Shown: positions 10,435-22,331 of the stretch, piece by piece | Layout: every line of letters starts with the position of its first letter | How positions within the stretch are numbered: the first letter of the stretch is position 1 | NCBI GenBank assembly: GCA_013398055.1 | Contig: VZRS01001718.1 | Span: 167,232-231,231 of the forward strand | From: Ifrita kowaldi | Lineage: Eukaryota; Chordata; Aves; Passeriformes; Cinclosomatidae | Direction of reading: 5' to 3' | DNA length: 64,000 nucleotides | The notes under the pieces: generated by a model | Database searches by the model: none | Told to the model about the DNA's origin: nothing | What the model saw: only the letters and a program-made list of their open reading frames with translations | Made by a program: the position numbers and the translations under genes

Positions 10435-13400
10435 CAAATGCTGACATATCATGAATCATTCATCTCAATTGAGACCCTTGGAGTCCTCTGGGATGAAAAA
10501 TGCTGTAAACTTCATTCAAGAAAATTACACTCCAGGTACCAATACCCCTAAAATCACCTATACATAAGAACATTAAAACAGCTCTTTATGAACAATTTGA
10601 ATTTTATAATGAAATCAGTATTCTTTCAGTACAAACAAGTAACTGTGATAATTTCATTTTGCCCTTTAATTAATATGGGAACAGCAACAGAGTGTCTAAA
10701 GATGCAGAAGCATGGCTCAGACCACCTGACGGTTTCTAGAAGCTGCATCAGCATTTCTTATCTAAAAGAAAAATCCCAATAATGGCTTTCCATCTATCAT
10801 TTAAAACAGAAAAAATGTCCATGTACTGTACATTCCATAAAGAAGATAGAACATGGCAGTGTATCTGACTCATAAATTTTGTGTTTATTTTTAAACTGTT
10901 CTGGTAGTACTGAAATTAATTAATTTTGTGAACACCAGAGGCACTGGATGCTTGGAGGCTGAAGGCTTGGAGACAGTTTTGAAATGATGCATTAAAAGGA
11001 TTCAGTAAAAGGATTACTGAATTCAATGATTTGGTAGCTGAAGAGCTCCCTCTCAGCCTTATAACTCCAGCAATTACTGTAAATAACAACAGATGTCAGT
11101 AGAACAAGACCCTGCTGTTTTAAGTAAACTGAAACTAACTAAAAATATAGAAGTTACTTATGAGTCCCTTAACGATGCCCATACTTACAGACGAAGAGCT
11201 CTTTACCATCCTACTAGCAGTCATCAGATAAATCCTAATTATGTGTATGCATTGTAACACTGATAAATCCTTTTTATTACAAACAAATAAACTCAGAGTG
11301 CTTTCAAATCTTTAGACTCACTCCTTTTGCAGCAGCGTTTTTCTGCTATTTCAAACTATTACACTGCTTTTTTATATAATCATATTTTAATGTCTCCATG
11401 CTTCTCCTTCCTGAATTCATTCATCACAAAATAAAGCCACCATTGTCTTTTCCTTAATTATCCTTTGCCTTCTACTGGATTTTTAGCCAGGATTTTGCTC
11501 AATAAAACGAACAGTCTCCAAAAGGCAAACAAACTCCAACTGAGGAAAAAGGTGACTTCCTGAAAACATTGATAGTTCATGAAAAGAATAGATACCTACT
11601 GCTGCCCAACGAGAGATAAGATCAGAGGCCAACACGTTACGAGTAATGATTACTGCATCAAGTCTGGAGTGATGACAGAGTGAGAAGAGGCCCATGCCAC
11701 CAGCAGTATCAATGGCACAGTGCTGCAAAGGCAGCACTTAGCACATCCTCCTTGAGTTCCTCTGCAACTGGCTGAACTGGTCCTCTTTTATACCATGAAG
11801 CTGGAGCGGGACAGGGAAAAAAGAAGTATTGCTGCTGTGCAGTCTGTCTACTTGTTTCCCCGGGCAGTTCTGTCATAAACAACCAGTGCTATTTACTCAT
11901 CCCTCAGCTACAGCAATGATGTGCTCCCAGTTTGTATCTCTGAGACTTTCACATTCTATTCTGAGGACAATCCATGCAAACCATTTTTCCTGCTGGCTCA
12001 CCTATGCCAAGAGCGGAACATCGACTTCTTCAGACATTTTCCCATTAGGTAATTTTGCTCTGCTCTGCCACGTCCCTCTCTACCCACCTTGCCTCCTGCA
12101 CCATCTCAGGTCAGGATCCTCCTCTATGCTATGATGAGATTCTGCATTTTTACCTTTGCTGCACCCTCACAGATCTAAAAGAAATTTCTCAAAGTAAATT
12201 AAAGGAAAACTGGCCCTTGGCACGTTGCACTATATTGCTAGAGAACAGCAGTGCCACCAAGTCAAACAAATGAAGTGCCGGTAACCTTAGGAACATGAAA
12301 CAATGTTATGAGAACAGGTCAGGAACCTCAGTCTGACCTTGGGAACGCCAGCTTACTCCACCAAGGAGGGTCCCTGGCTCCATGCCAGCCTCCCAGCTGT
12401 TTGGTGCCTGTGTGAAGGGACCCTCAAACACCCCTAACTAGTCAGCCAAGGATTCCCCACTTTAAAGTAAAGCTCCCTGAGAGCTAAAGTAGCCAAAGTA
12501 GCCTTTCATCCCACAGCTCTGGGCACAGAAGACACTTCTGCAGGAAGAGGCGATATCCAGAGTACCACCACAGCCTTATGAGCCAGCCAGGAATCATTGC
12601 TGAGAGCAGCTCTGAGACTGCTTTAAGCTACTCCAGGGATGGTTTGGTAACCAGCCATCCCTGGGACTGGTGGACCAAACAGGTGGCACATTTACCTTCA
12701 CCACCTCTCCTCAGCACACATCCCAAGCTCAGTTTAACTGGATGAAGTGAGAGATTTCATCAGTTGTTGTTCCCTTAGTGTAATGATGCAAAAAGGGGCA
12801 GCATGCATTCACAAGCCTGGCCCCACCTGTTAAAAATTAAAACTGTTGCACTGCCTCCCAAGAAACCTCAACAATGCAGTGGTATTTGAACACTAATTCA
12901 TAATATGCATAGGTCCAACCATGACCCTGAAGTTCTTTACCACTGAGTAAATACACTACACAAATGACACTAAAGGCTTTCCTTATCACTCACCTTATGC
13001 AAACCAGTTTTATGCCTATTTAATTTCACTGGCTAAAGGGGAATGACTCCAGAGTTTGTACCAGTATGAGATCAGAATTCTGCATGCAATTTCCAGGAGC
13101 ATGTTAAATTAATTCATCCATAAACAAAAAGCCGGTTTTACATGATCAGCTCCGGGCTTTCTATTTTTGGTATGTAATGAACTATAGGATTAGGAGACTC
13201 TGTGTTCCTTCTTAAGAAAGAGCAGCTTTGCAAATCTAAAAGAAACACAGATGACTTTTGGGGGCAACTTCCTCCAGAACAAGAAGGTAACTCAAAGAAA
13301 GAAGCAGTCCTAATACTATCAGGAAAACTTTGCTCAGCTCCACTCTGTCTTGGGGGAATCTGCTTGTGCATAAACAGAGCCACAGGAGAATAGGGTTACT

Positions 13401-15830
13401 GTCATTTATTTGTTTTGTATTTTCCACCTCTTTGGCCATTTTGGCAGACCACCCTGGTGCACACTGTAACACAGGACATGAGATTACATCTCTTCCTGAA
13501 GTGCTCCTGATAACATACTCAGATAAGTTGTTAAGGACCATGAATTCTTACATGGACATTACTTTCACCTATTGTTCTAGTCTCCTTACTAATACTCAGC
13601 TCTTCCAGAAGTATCATGCCATACATCACAAAAGGCAGTCTGAATCTTACTGCATAGGACTGCTGTGTAAGTAATTTTCACATCCTGTAGGATGTATGTC
13701 TATGTTTTTTCAAAATACTAATTTATCTTTTATTATAGCTGACTATAGATTTTCATAACTTACTGCATTTTTCTAATGGTTGGTCACCTGGGGGAGAAGA
13801 ATTACAGCACTCCAAAAAAGATATTTTAATTTCTATATATAATATGCACATCACTATACATGGAATTAAATAATTATTTTTCATAATCTAAAATTGACAC
13901 CAACTGGTTTAGTAGTTCTGTGACAATGCCACCTTTGCATTAGGCTGCCATAAGCACTAGAACATAAAGGGGAAAGAGCTTTTTATAGCCATTTAAGAGC
14001 AGTTTTTAGTCCTTGTGGTTGTAAAGACAGACCTGCCTACCCACAGTGAATCAATGTACTTCTGTCTACTTGTTGACTCTGGTGGACTTGGACTGCATCA
14101 TTAGCTTACCTTGTAACATGCCAAGTTGCAATTAGTTACATAAAAATGCTATTAAAAAGCAGTCTAACACAAACGTGCTTTTGCGTGGAAACATAAAAAT
14201 GCAATCCTGACACTAATCTCTTAAAGAATCCAGTTCTTTAAATATTCAAACAGTACATGAATCAGTATAAAAGCAATTCCACATGGCACTGTAGTGCATC
14301 TTGCCTGAACACAGCAAAAATAATTTAAACAGACACTTTAATTTAAATTATTAGGATTTAGGAAAAACCACTGCCAAAAATCTACTCAGTATATCTATAC
14401 CTATTTCTGAAAGTGAAATTTAGACTTTTTGTGAAAACCTACTAAAATTCAAGAAAGTAAGTGTTATAAGGAATGTGCAGGTAAAAAGAAATGGTATGTA
14501 CAAGCAAGAAAAAGTGACTGCACATGGTATGTTATCATTAGTAAAATCCAGTACTGCTGGAGTTCACACAGATTAACTGTGCACCTGGATAATAACACTA
14601 GAAATGTTTATGACCAAGTATTATTTGTACTTCCTTTGTGTAAGATAAGGACAATCACATTTCTTGTTCTGAATCATAAAGTAATCAACCCTGTTTTACA
14701 CCCAGTCCACTCAGACTTCTCCCTCTGCAGGGAAGTCTCAACAGATTTAGGGCCAGACTGTGAAATTATGTGGACATATGGTCTCCAAAATGCAACCCCA
14801 AGAATAAACCCCCTACACCTAATCACCTAGGCACAAGTCTGAACTCCATTCGTTCCCAAAACACACCCAAATCGGGTCCTGTAGGCATGCACTTCCAGGG
14901 CCTGGAGTCCTTCCCTGAAGATAAAAGGATGGGACACAAGGTTCACTTTTAAAAGAGGTCTAGAGGAAAAAAATATTATCTCATTGGATAACTGATGGGG
15001 TAAAGCACTCAGAAAAGAGGGGAGGCTGGGCTTAATGCCTTCTTCAGCCTAACGGGGATTCGTCTCCTCCACATCTCCTCCTTAAGAGTTCAAGAGGCAT
15101 CCAGCTACAACAGGCATAGGGATGAAGACAGAGCACAACAAAGAAGGCAAACTCTTGCTTCTTCCTCCTTTAGAAGCCATGATTTCAAAGGCCAAACAGT
15201 TATTACTGCATTTTGAAAGCATCACAAACCTATTTACGTACAGAATAGTATGGCAGAAACACAGATGAGTCCTGTTTCATGGAGCCGGCTGCTCTCCACC
15301 TAGGGCTTGGATTGGGGTGGGGAAGACAGGCATCTCAGGCTGTGGCATTTCTTGTAATCACAAAAGCATATCTGAGAAACATCATCCATCTAAAAATACA
15401 GTCCTAATACCCAAGCTACTTCAACTTCCAGAGCGGCTACACACACTTGCATGGAACCTTCTTGAAATGTAATCTCTAAAATCGCAGCTGTGTGTGCGGA
15501 GGATAAACACCCAGAAACACTGCATGGGATAACACTGGGTGAAACTCGGTCCTGGTCATCCCAGAGATAGGATATCCCATCCTAAGTCACAATGGGAGAA
15601 ATAAGAGAACTGCTGCCTGATGGCATATCCTTCATCTGGAGAAGATGCTTATACAAAGAAGCGTAAGAAAAAAATTGATTGTAAGAGGTCTGGTGAACAT
15701 GTACCTTTTTCTACACCGAACTTTTACAAACATTTTCTTTTAAGCAGTTGTGCACAGTTGAGAGTTGAGCTAGACCGAACAAAAAGAAGATACAAATGAA
15801 ATGTTTTCAATAATTTGAATGGACAACCTC

Positions 15831-16215
15831 GCCGGCTCCTTTAATAAAACAAAAAGTGCAACCACGCAACTTCGAAGTCCCGAATATCTGTAACCAGCAG
15901 GTAAATAACAACCTTTTGCCAACCGGCGTTAGGAAATCACGCCCCGAGTCTGGCTGGCCTGATTCAGGGCTCATGAATGCGGAGCGCCGCGCTGCTGGGG
16001 CAGCCGAGAGGCAGCGGCCGGACACTGCCCGGCCCCGGCTCCGGTGCCCGGCANGGGCTGTTTGAGCTGTCGAGGGCTTTGAGCCACGCTGTCCCCCCGA
16101 CCCAAAAAGGCACCATGGAGAGTTACACCAGGTTTGGTCTGTGCGCCTGTTACGCGTCCTCTGCAAACTCCTGCGAGTATGTTCAATGTCATGCGTGTGT
16201 TAGACTTCACTCGTG
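15831..16215. promoter_or_regulatory. CpG-rich block, probable MAL2 promoter and first-exon region
   Basis: Roughly 28 CpG dinucleotides fall in under 400 bp, in DNA that is otherwise strongly CpG-depleted, with peak density at 15,985-16,052. It lies 1.8 kb upstream of MAL2 exon 2 on an otherwise featureless stretch, which fits a promoter CpG island. The single N at 16,054 sits in the densest part. No codons for the conserved MAL2 N-terminal segment (the part ending just before LFG) are visible, so exon 1 is either lost at the N or lies elsewhere. The role is inferred from composition and position. Confidence 0.6.
16054..16054. other. Single ambiguous base (N), possible unresolved assembly gap
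   Basis: This is the only non-ACGT base in the window. It lies in the middle of a GC-rich, CpG-dense tract, the context in which short-read avian assemblies usually break. A single N may hide an unsized gap. Confidence 0.6.
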
Positions 16216-17993
16216 TACACAGGGCTGAGGACCTTTGAGCTGAGGTTGAGTATGAGGCTCTGCAATGCCACTGATTAGTGGGAGATAAAAAACAGCAACA
16301 ACAAAAAACTTTGGTAGAACCCATCTGATTTTGGTGGTTTTTGTTTTTGTTTTTGTTTGTTTTTGTTTTTTTTTTCTCCGATGGTCAGAGCAGAATACTG
16401 CTTGGGTCCCAGCCTGTGAGCTGGCTCCCACCCCACAAGCTGTAAAACTGTACTTGAGAAAGGAACTCGAAACACAAGTCCGGTCACTAAATCAGGCCCA
16501 GAGTCAGTAGGGACAAAAGGTTAATTTGGTTGGCCAACCAATTGTACATCTGACAGCCAAGCTGAAGTAGGCAGGTGTAATGTGAGGGAAATAGCACAAC
16601 AATGGGTGCTGAGATCAGCAGTCTCTACGGTACAGTTCTAAATTTATTTTTAAGGAACCCTGCAAGTTTGCACATTCAGAATACTGAAAACATTTCATGT
16701 GTCTCTGTTTTTTGTTTAACAGACACTTTCTGCTATCCCTTTTGCTTCCTTACTGCCCATCACTCTCTGGTCACCAAGTAACAGACTTGCACCTGCAGCT
16801 TGTGAAACTAGAGAAAGTTTGGTTCTTCACAGCAGCTAAAAAAGGAACCCTAGAGAACAACTTGAACACTAATACATAAACCCATGGGAGTTTTGAACTG
16901 AGACTAGCAATGCATCTTTACTTATGTGGTGCTGCGGTGTAATGCCAGAGAGGAACCAACTAATTTTATAGCAGGCATCTTTTGAAAGGTATCTCTTATC
17001 CAACCTTAGTACAAAAGAAAGTTCTCTGAATCTGAAAATGTAACCTCTGACTTCCTGGTTGTATTTAAAAAGGATAGAAGTAACTTGCTTGGAAATTGAT
17101 TTTAGTTGTCACTATTCAGCAGGTTGGATTATGAAGTTAGATCATTCTGTAATAAACAAACATGCTTAGATGACAATTGTGATTCACTCCATTTATCCTT
17201 TTTTATTAAGAGGCAAGATTTGCAGGAAGAAACAGTACTGTTCCTTAGGCCAAGAGTTGATTAAACCAGGGAAGCCTTAGAGTACATAAATTCTCCATCA
17301 GGCCATCCCTAGCACAGTGTCCCTACCACTAATTTGCTGTGAGCAGTCTGCTGAAATGAAAATTGGCACTGCTAAATTCTTCTCCAAGTTATGATGATTC
17401 TGGAAAGCTGTATATTTTTCTAGTCTTTACAGCATAGTTTACAACTCACCTTACTGTGTATTCTAGTCTTCTCTATCACTTTATTTGTTTGTGTCCTCTT
17501 TCAGCTTGGTATTACAAATACATTGAAAAATGGGTGTCGTTTCATCTCCTTTCTGTATCTCATCTGATTAAGACTACAAAACTAAACAGTATGAGATTGA
17601 ATCCAAATCTGAAGTACATCCTTTTTGTGCTAATTTGTGTATATAGAGAGAGATTTGTGTATGCGTGTGTGTGAACCGTGTTTTCACATTTCCTGTATTT
17701 TGCTCAAAATTAGAGTAAGGCTAAAATTTTCAGCAGCAGCACACAAGTCACCTGTGTTTGTATTTTAAAACTATTTTAAGAGCTTTTAGGAATTTCAGAG
17801 TGGCTTTGTCTTTTCACCACTTAGTGCCTATCATTTCTGAGAGAAGGACTTGGTCTCTGAGTACTTTTGAAGTGTCTCCTCTTGGTTCCTAAGAGTCGTT
17901 TGATTATGTGTAATGTGTGATATCAGTTCTTAGGCAGAAAGGACTGAGTAAAAGTTATCTCTCAGTTTATTCTCTGTATTCCTTTCCTTGCAG
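16216..17993 (+). other. Probable MAL2 intron 1
   Basis: No coding sequence or transposon was recognised. The stretch contains a (TTTTTG)n run and ends with a good acceptor, a pyrimidine tract and TTGCAG at 17,988-17,993. It is intron only if exon 1 lies at or near the CpG block. Confidence 0.5.
16338..16376 (+). repeat. (TTTTTG)n simple repeat and poly-T
   Basis: A run of T5G units with one shorter unit, ending in a T-rich stretch. Confidence 0.9.
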
Positions 17994-18164
17994 CTGTTTG
18001 GAACAATAGTCTGGATTTTGGTTGCCTCTACTGGAGTTCCACTGCCACTGCTGCAGGGATGGGTAATGTTTGTGGCAGTGACTGCATGGTTCCTCTCCAT
18101 TGTGTTCCTCTCAGTGTTCCTCTTTGGTTATGCAAATAGAATTGCTGTCAACTGGAACCAGGCG
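17994..18164 (+). CDS. MAL2: MAL2 exon 2 (MARVEL domain, end of first and all of second membrane span)
   Basis: This phase-0 exon of 57 codons runs from LFGTIVWILVAS to AVNWNQA. It is flanked by TTGCAG at the acceptor and GTAAGA at the donor. It encodes the second half of transmembrane helix 1, the short VPLPLLQGW loop typical of the MAL family, and helix 2 (VMFVAVTAWFLSIVFLSVFL). The exon borders match those of MAL-family genes, where this exon also starts at an (I/L)FG and ends in the loop before helix 3. MAL2 is known as a four-span MARVEL proteolipid of lipid-raft vesicles needed for basolateral-to-apical transcytosis in polarised epithelia. The local wording (LLQGWVMFV, NWN) matches MAL2 more closely than MAL or MALL. 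The COLEC10 neighbour on the same strand supports this. Confidence 0.95.
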
Positions 18165-21100
18165 GTAAGATTTTTTCTTTATTTAAGGATTTCCTTTGTT
18201 TTATAAACTGAAAATGATTTAATGAGAAGTGTTGATCCTAAGTCTTAACACCTGGCCTTCTGCTTTAGCACAAAGCTTTTCAAACAGAGGAATTCAAAAC
18301 TGGAAAAAGAAAGAATAGGGTGACAGAGGAAATCCAGGACCTGTTTTATGATGGAGGCTGAAGGAGATTTGAAGCTGTTTGAAGGAATACAGTTGTCCTC
18401 TCTGAGCACATAAAATGCATGAGCAGCAGGAAGAGGACTAGTTAAACAAGGCGTGACAACTAATTGGTTTAAATGGCCAGAAATTATTGTGAACTGCAAA
18501 TCAGAAAATACTTTCTGACTATTAGAGAAGTTGTAGTAACACCTTCTTTGTTGTAGTGAATAATGGGATGTAGAAAGATACATGTAATATTGTAAAGGAT
18601 AGGATGCATTTATGAACATACTGTGTGATGTAGTTGTCTGAGATAGCACAGACTGGACTTCAGCAGCCAGAAAGTCCCCTCCAGTTCCTAAAAAGGTCCA
18701 CTGGTGACTTTTGGGTCAATTCCTCAAAGCTAGGGCAGCAATGGTGCGTGGCTGTTAGGTGGTGAAAGACAGAATAACCTGCAGTATGATATAGCTTAAC
18801 ATCTTATTAGGAGACTTAATATCTTCATCTTCCTTAGAGGAAGCTTGGTGAGACTACAGATATAATTATTCTTTGCTGAGCTTTTAATTTTGAAGACAAA
18901 GCCTGAATCTTGCTGTAATTGATTGGTATGGCTTGTGCCAGTAGTTCTCAAAGACTGTAGCTTCCTGTTAAGAAAGGAAGTTGTTTGTATTACTTTTTGC
19001 CAACCACGTGGATACCTCGGGCTATTGACTGGTAATTTACATGCTCCTTTGTTGTCATTGTTTTTTACGTTGAGTTTTTAGTACTCAAGTAGTTCAGCAT
19101 GAGCTGATATCACACTCTCTTATATTACTGGAAGTGAATAATAAGAGGTGGCAAAACTTTGATCAGAATTCTTAATTAAAAAAAAATTTCTTCCAAAAGG
19201 AGTACATCTTCTAAACTACTGAAGTCTGTCTGTCTGTAACTGCTGATCACCTTCACCTTCCTCCTGTGCAGCTTAGTTTTCCTATTGACACTTTCCTTGA
19301 TCATAGCTAGAATTGCATGCTTCAGTATAAACATCTGTAGAGATTTATCTGTTCAAGTAATTCGTGGACAGGCCCTTAAAACGAAAGTTGTTTAAAGCAA
19401 ATCATAAAGCTTCATGGGTTTGGAGCTGTGATAATTTCAAAGCCCATCAGTGGTAACAGACTGGATTCTATTAAAAACCAACTTTAGCACTTTGATAGTG
19501 AATAAACATGCATGCAGCATCAGCTTTCCAGCACAATACAGGCAGTAATTAAGCTAATAATCAGTTACAATCACAGAGACCTTTACAGGGATTTATGCTG
19601 CAACATCTTCACAAATTATGATGCAACAAAGCCCTTGAGCATGTGCATAACTAAAGTAAATTAATAGTGTCCTGGGTTTCATTGAAACTGTTTGCCAGTT
19701 TACAATCATGCATCTATTTAAGAGTTGCTGGATAAGGACAAAACCTTTTATAGATTGGAAATGCTATACAAATTTCATCTTATAACAATTGTGTGGGTGT
19801 TACACATTGGCTACTTGATACTGTCAGTGATTTGTTGTACTGTTAATTTTGTCCCCTTGTATGTAATAAATTGCTGGAAAATTTTCTATGTCAGGAAATG
19901 GATACATGACTTGTATAAAAACTGCATCTGTAATTTCATCTAAAAAGCTGTCATAACTCAGTCAACATCTTAAATAAATGCAGAGGGAATCCTTTTATCT
20001 CTAACCTGGTAGCTGAAACCCAGCCCCTTCCAGCTGTCAACAAAAATAAGAGAAGACACTTTGCCACTATTTTCAGGTACCCAAATGTTTTGTAACTTGT
20101 TGGCAGTAAAGTCTTTAGCAGGACTTCACAAGTAGGGGTTTTTTTACCTTCTCTTGCAAATAAATAATTAATTACGGGAAACACTAAAACTATTTTTGTT
20201 ACTATAAATGCAGTCCTGCATTTAATAATACCTTTAGTATACTTGTAAGTGTATCTGCTAATACTTAAAAAATAAGATGGTACACAGTGGAAAAGATGGA
20301 CATTATGGAGCTCCATCGCTCAGTACATCAGTGTATTAAATCAGATGGTATGACAAGTACTGCCCTTTACAGCCTGACTCACAACACACTCATTCACAAA
20401 ATTAGATGTGAACTAACTTATCATGCTGCTCTGATAATGTTTTGCATACACTTTTGTTGAGGTTTCAATGATTACGCAAGTGTGGAGGCAAGGGAGAGTT
20501 AGGCACTCTGATAACCAGTACTAAAACCCAAAAAAAGTCCCTCATAAGATCTTGGGGTTTTTGATCACAGGAACCAGAAACATGTAGATGTGAAACCTTA
20601 CTGATGCTACAGAGCTTCACTATAATTACTGCCAGGAGAAGGAAATTAGAGGGCTTGGCAGTAGACTGAAGGAAATTAAAAAGTGTTCCCTGAAAAATAT
20701 CTCTCCTGTATGCAGTCAGTCCTGATCTAAGTGGAATGGGGAACTGTAGTAGCAGCTTATATCATAACTTATCAAAACTGACTAGGAGGATGTGATTGAA
20801 GTAGCTTCAGCTGTGATCAAATACGGGACAAGTAATGAGTTTGAAAAGAAAATTCTTTCCATTGAAAGGAAATCTCACATTTATGAAGAAACTGCATTTC
20901 TCTGGGCAGAGAAATGCAGCACATTCTCACTTTGCTCTCAGGCAGGCAGCAGATAAGGATGTCACACAGTGATTTCCAGTGCAGGCAAGTGCTGTCTGCT
21001 GGACATACATAAAGTATTCTGGGTTCTCACTCCAAGCACACTGGTAGTCCATTGCACTCAAGTGAAGTTAAAGTTCATAAAGGATTCATTAGTACTGGAG

Positions 21101-22172
21101 TTAGACTGCATATCATAAATATCATCAAAAAGCATACATATACTTGTGTATATTTTAAAAATTGTCTGTGGCTTTTGCAGACCTTCACAGGTATAGGGGC
21201 AAAGTATATGTGCAAAGAATTGAGTGCAGTGCAAGTGTCAGCTTTTCAGACTGAATAACAGAAGGAGATGTTGGAAGAATACTTTAGACATTTTAAAACT
21301 GTACTGGAACATGCCTTAGATCTTGCTGCTGGAACACTGGACTTTGAAATAGGACCTGCAAAGGCACCAGACCTTTTTTTATGTGTGTCAGTAATGGAGC
21401 CCAGAAATGAGAGTTAGGAATTTAAATGTTTTGTTCAGTTAGCATTCATCATAGAGGAGGGAATTGCCTAGAGAGGGCCAGGAGAGAAGCATATTTGAAG
21501 TAAATCCTAAAACCTGTCCTCTCAAGTCTTGGACATTTTATTCCACAGCATTATGAAGAACTGTCAGGTTACTGGCTGTTGGGTAGAGCCAAGTCAGAGA
21601 GAGTTGTGGATATACCTCAGTTCTTGGATCTCGTTGTACTGGGAAGTTGGACATTTCAGCTGTGTCAAAGCTGAGGTGTTTCTGGGCATTTAGAAAAGCA
21701 AAATTTAAGCATGGAGGGAAGATTTTTGAAGCTTTGGTTACAGCTGAGAAGGGACTTATGGGACTGCAAGACTGTATTGTACTGCTTGAACTGGGATAAA
21801 GTTGGCCTGTATATGTCTTCTTTTTTATCTGTCTGAACGGAGACTTCTGTAAGGTCCAATAACTTTAAGGTGGTCTAAAATGTCAGCATGTGTACATAAT
21901 GATGAGCATGTGCCTCTTAATTTGAAAGAATATAAAGTTTGGGGAGAGGGACAGCTGCTCTTTATCACTAAAATGTTAGTGAGTTGCTTATAATTGCAAG
22001 AAGCTGTGAAAACATGTCCAGGTTAAGCTCTCAGATGGATTTAACACTGCTTATCTAAAGTTAGTGTTATCAGTTCTTGTTTCATGTTTCAGTGTTGGAT
22101 TTCATTTGTACTGAGATGAGAAGAATTAGATACGAATTGGAGCCCAGACTGATCCTGTTGTTTGCTTTTTAG
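18165..22172 (+). other. MAL2 intron 2
   Basis: Intron of about 4.0 kb bounded by GTAAGA and TTTTTAG. It carries no recognised transposon. It contains a perfect 28-bp hairpin at 20,892-20,919. Open frames inside it, such as 18,245-18,649 minus, have no family resemblance. Confidence 0.9.
20892..20919. repeat. Perfect inverted repeat, 13-bp arms, 2-bp loop
   Basis: CTGCATTTCTCTG is followed by GG and then its exact reverse complement. The element lies in MAL2 intron 2 and could fold as a hairpin in the pre-mRNA or as a small cruciform. It is too short for a microRNA precursor. Confidence 0.9.
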
Positions 22173-22331
22173 GATTTTATTTTCCATGGGGCTACTTTTG
22201 TCTTTTATTTTGGAGCATTTCTACTGCAAGCAGCAACTACATCTCTGCATCACTTACCCCGCAAATTCAACTCCACCACACAGGAGAGGATTCTGAGTGG
22301 TCGTGAATATAACATAAGCATAGCAGCCTCG
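22173..22331 (+). CDS. MAL2: MAL2 exon 3 (third membrane span and glycosylated loop)
   Basis: This phase-0 exon of 53 codons runs from DFIFHGATFVFYF to NISIAAS, with acceptor TTTTTAG and donor GTATGT. It encodes helix 3 (ATFVFYFGAFLLQAATTSL) and the extracytoplasmic loop before helix 4. The loop contains N-S-T, matching the N-glycosylation site region known in MAL2, and a second sequon N-I-S close to helix 4. The sequence FYFGAFLL and the loop length fit MAL2. It joins in frame to exons 2 and 4. Confidence 0.95.

Larger units (their letters stand above)
6831..15830. other. Intergenic DNA upstream of MAL2
   Basis: No gene was recognised. The stretch holds simple repeats (listed separately) and a 25-bp tandem duplication at 10,245. 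The longest open frame (114 codons, 13,330-13,674) has no recognisable domain and matches chance expectation. A relatively G+C-rich tract at about 12,300-12,720 could be an old repeat, but I cannot name it. Confidence 0.55.

Noticed and set aside
15807..16324. Four overlapping Arg/Ala-rich frames across the CpG block as coding exons
   Set aside because: They are open because GC-rich DNA has few stops. None encodes the MAL2 N-terminus, and three cross the N.
20892..20919. Intronic hairpin as a microRNA gene
   Set aside because: Arms of 13 bp and a 2-base loop are too short for a Drosha/Dicer precursor.
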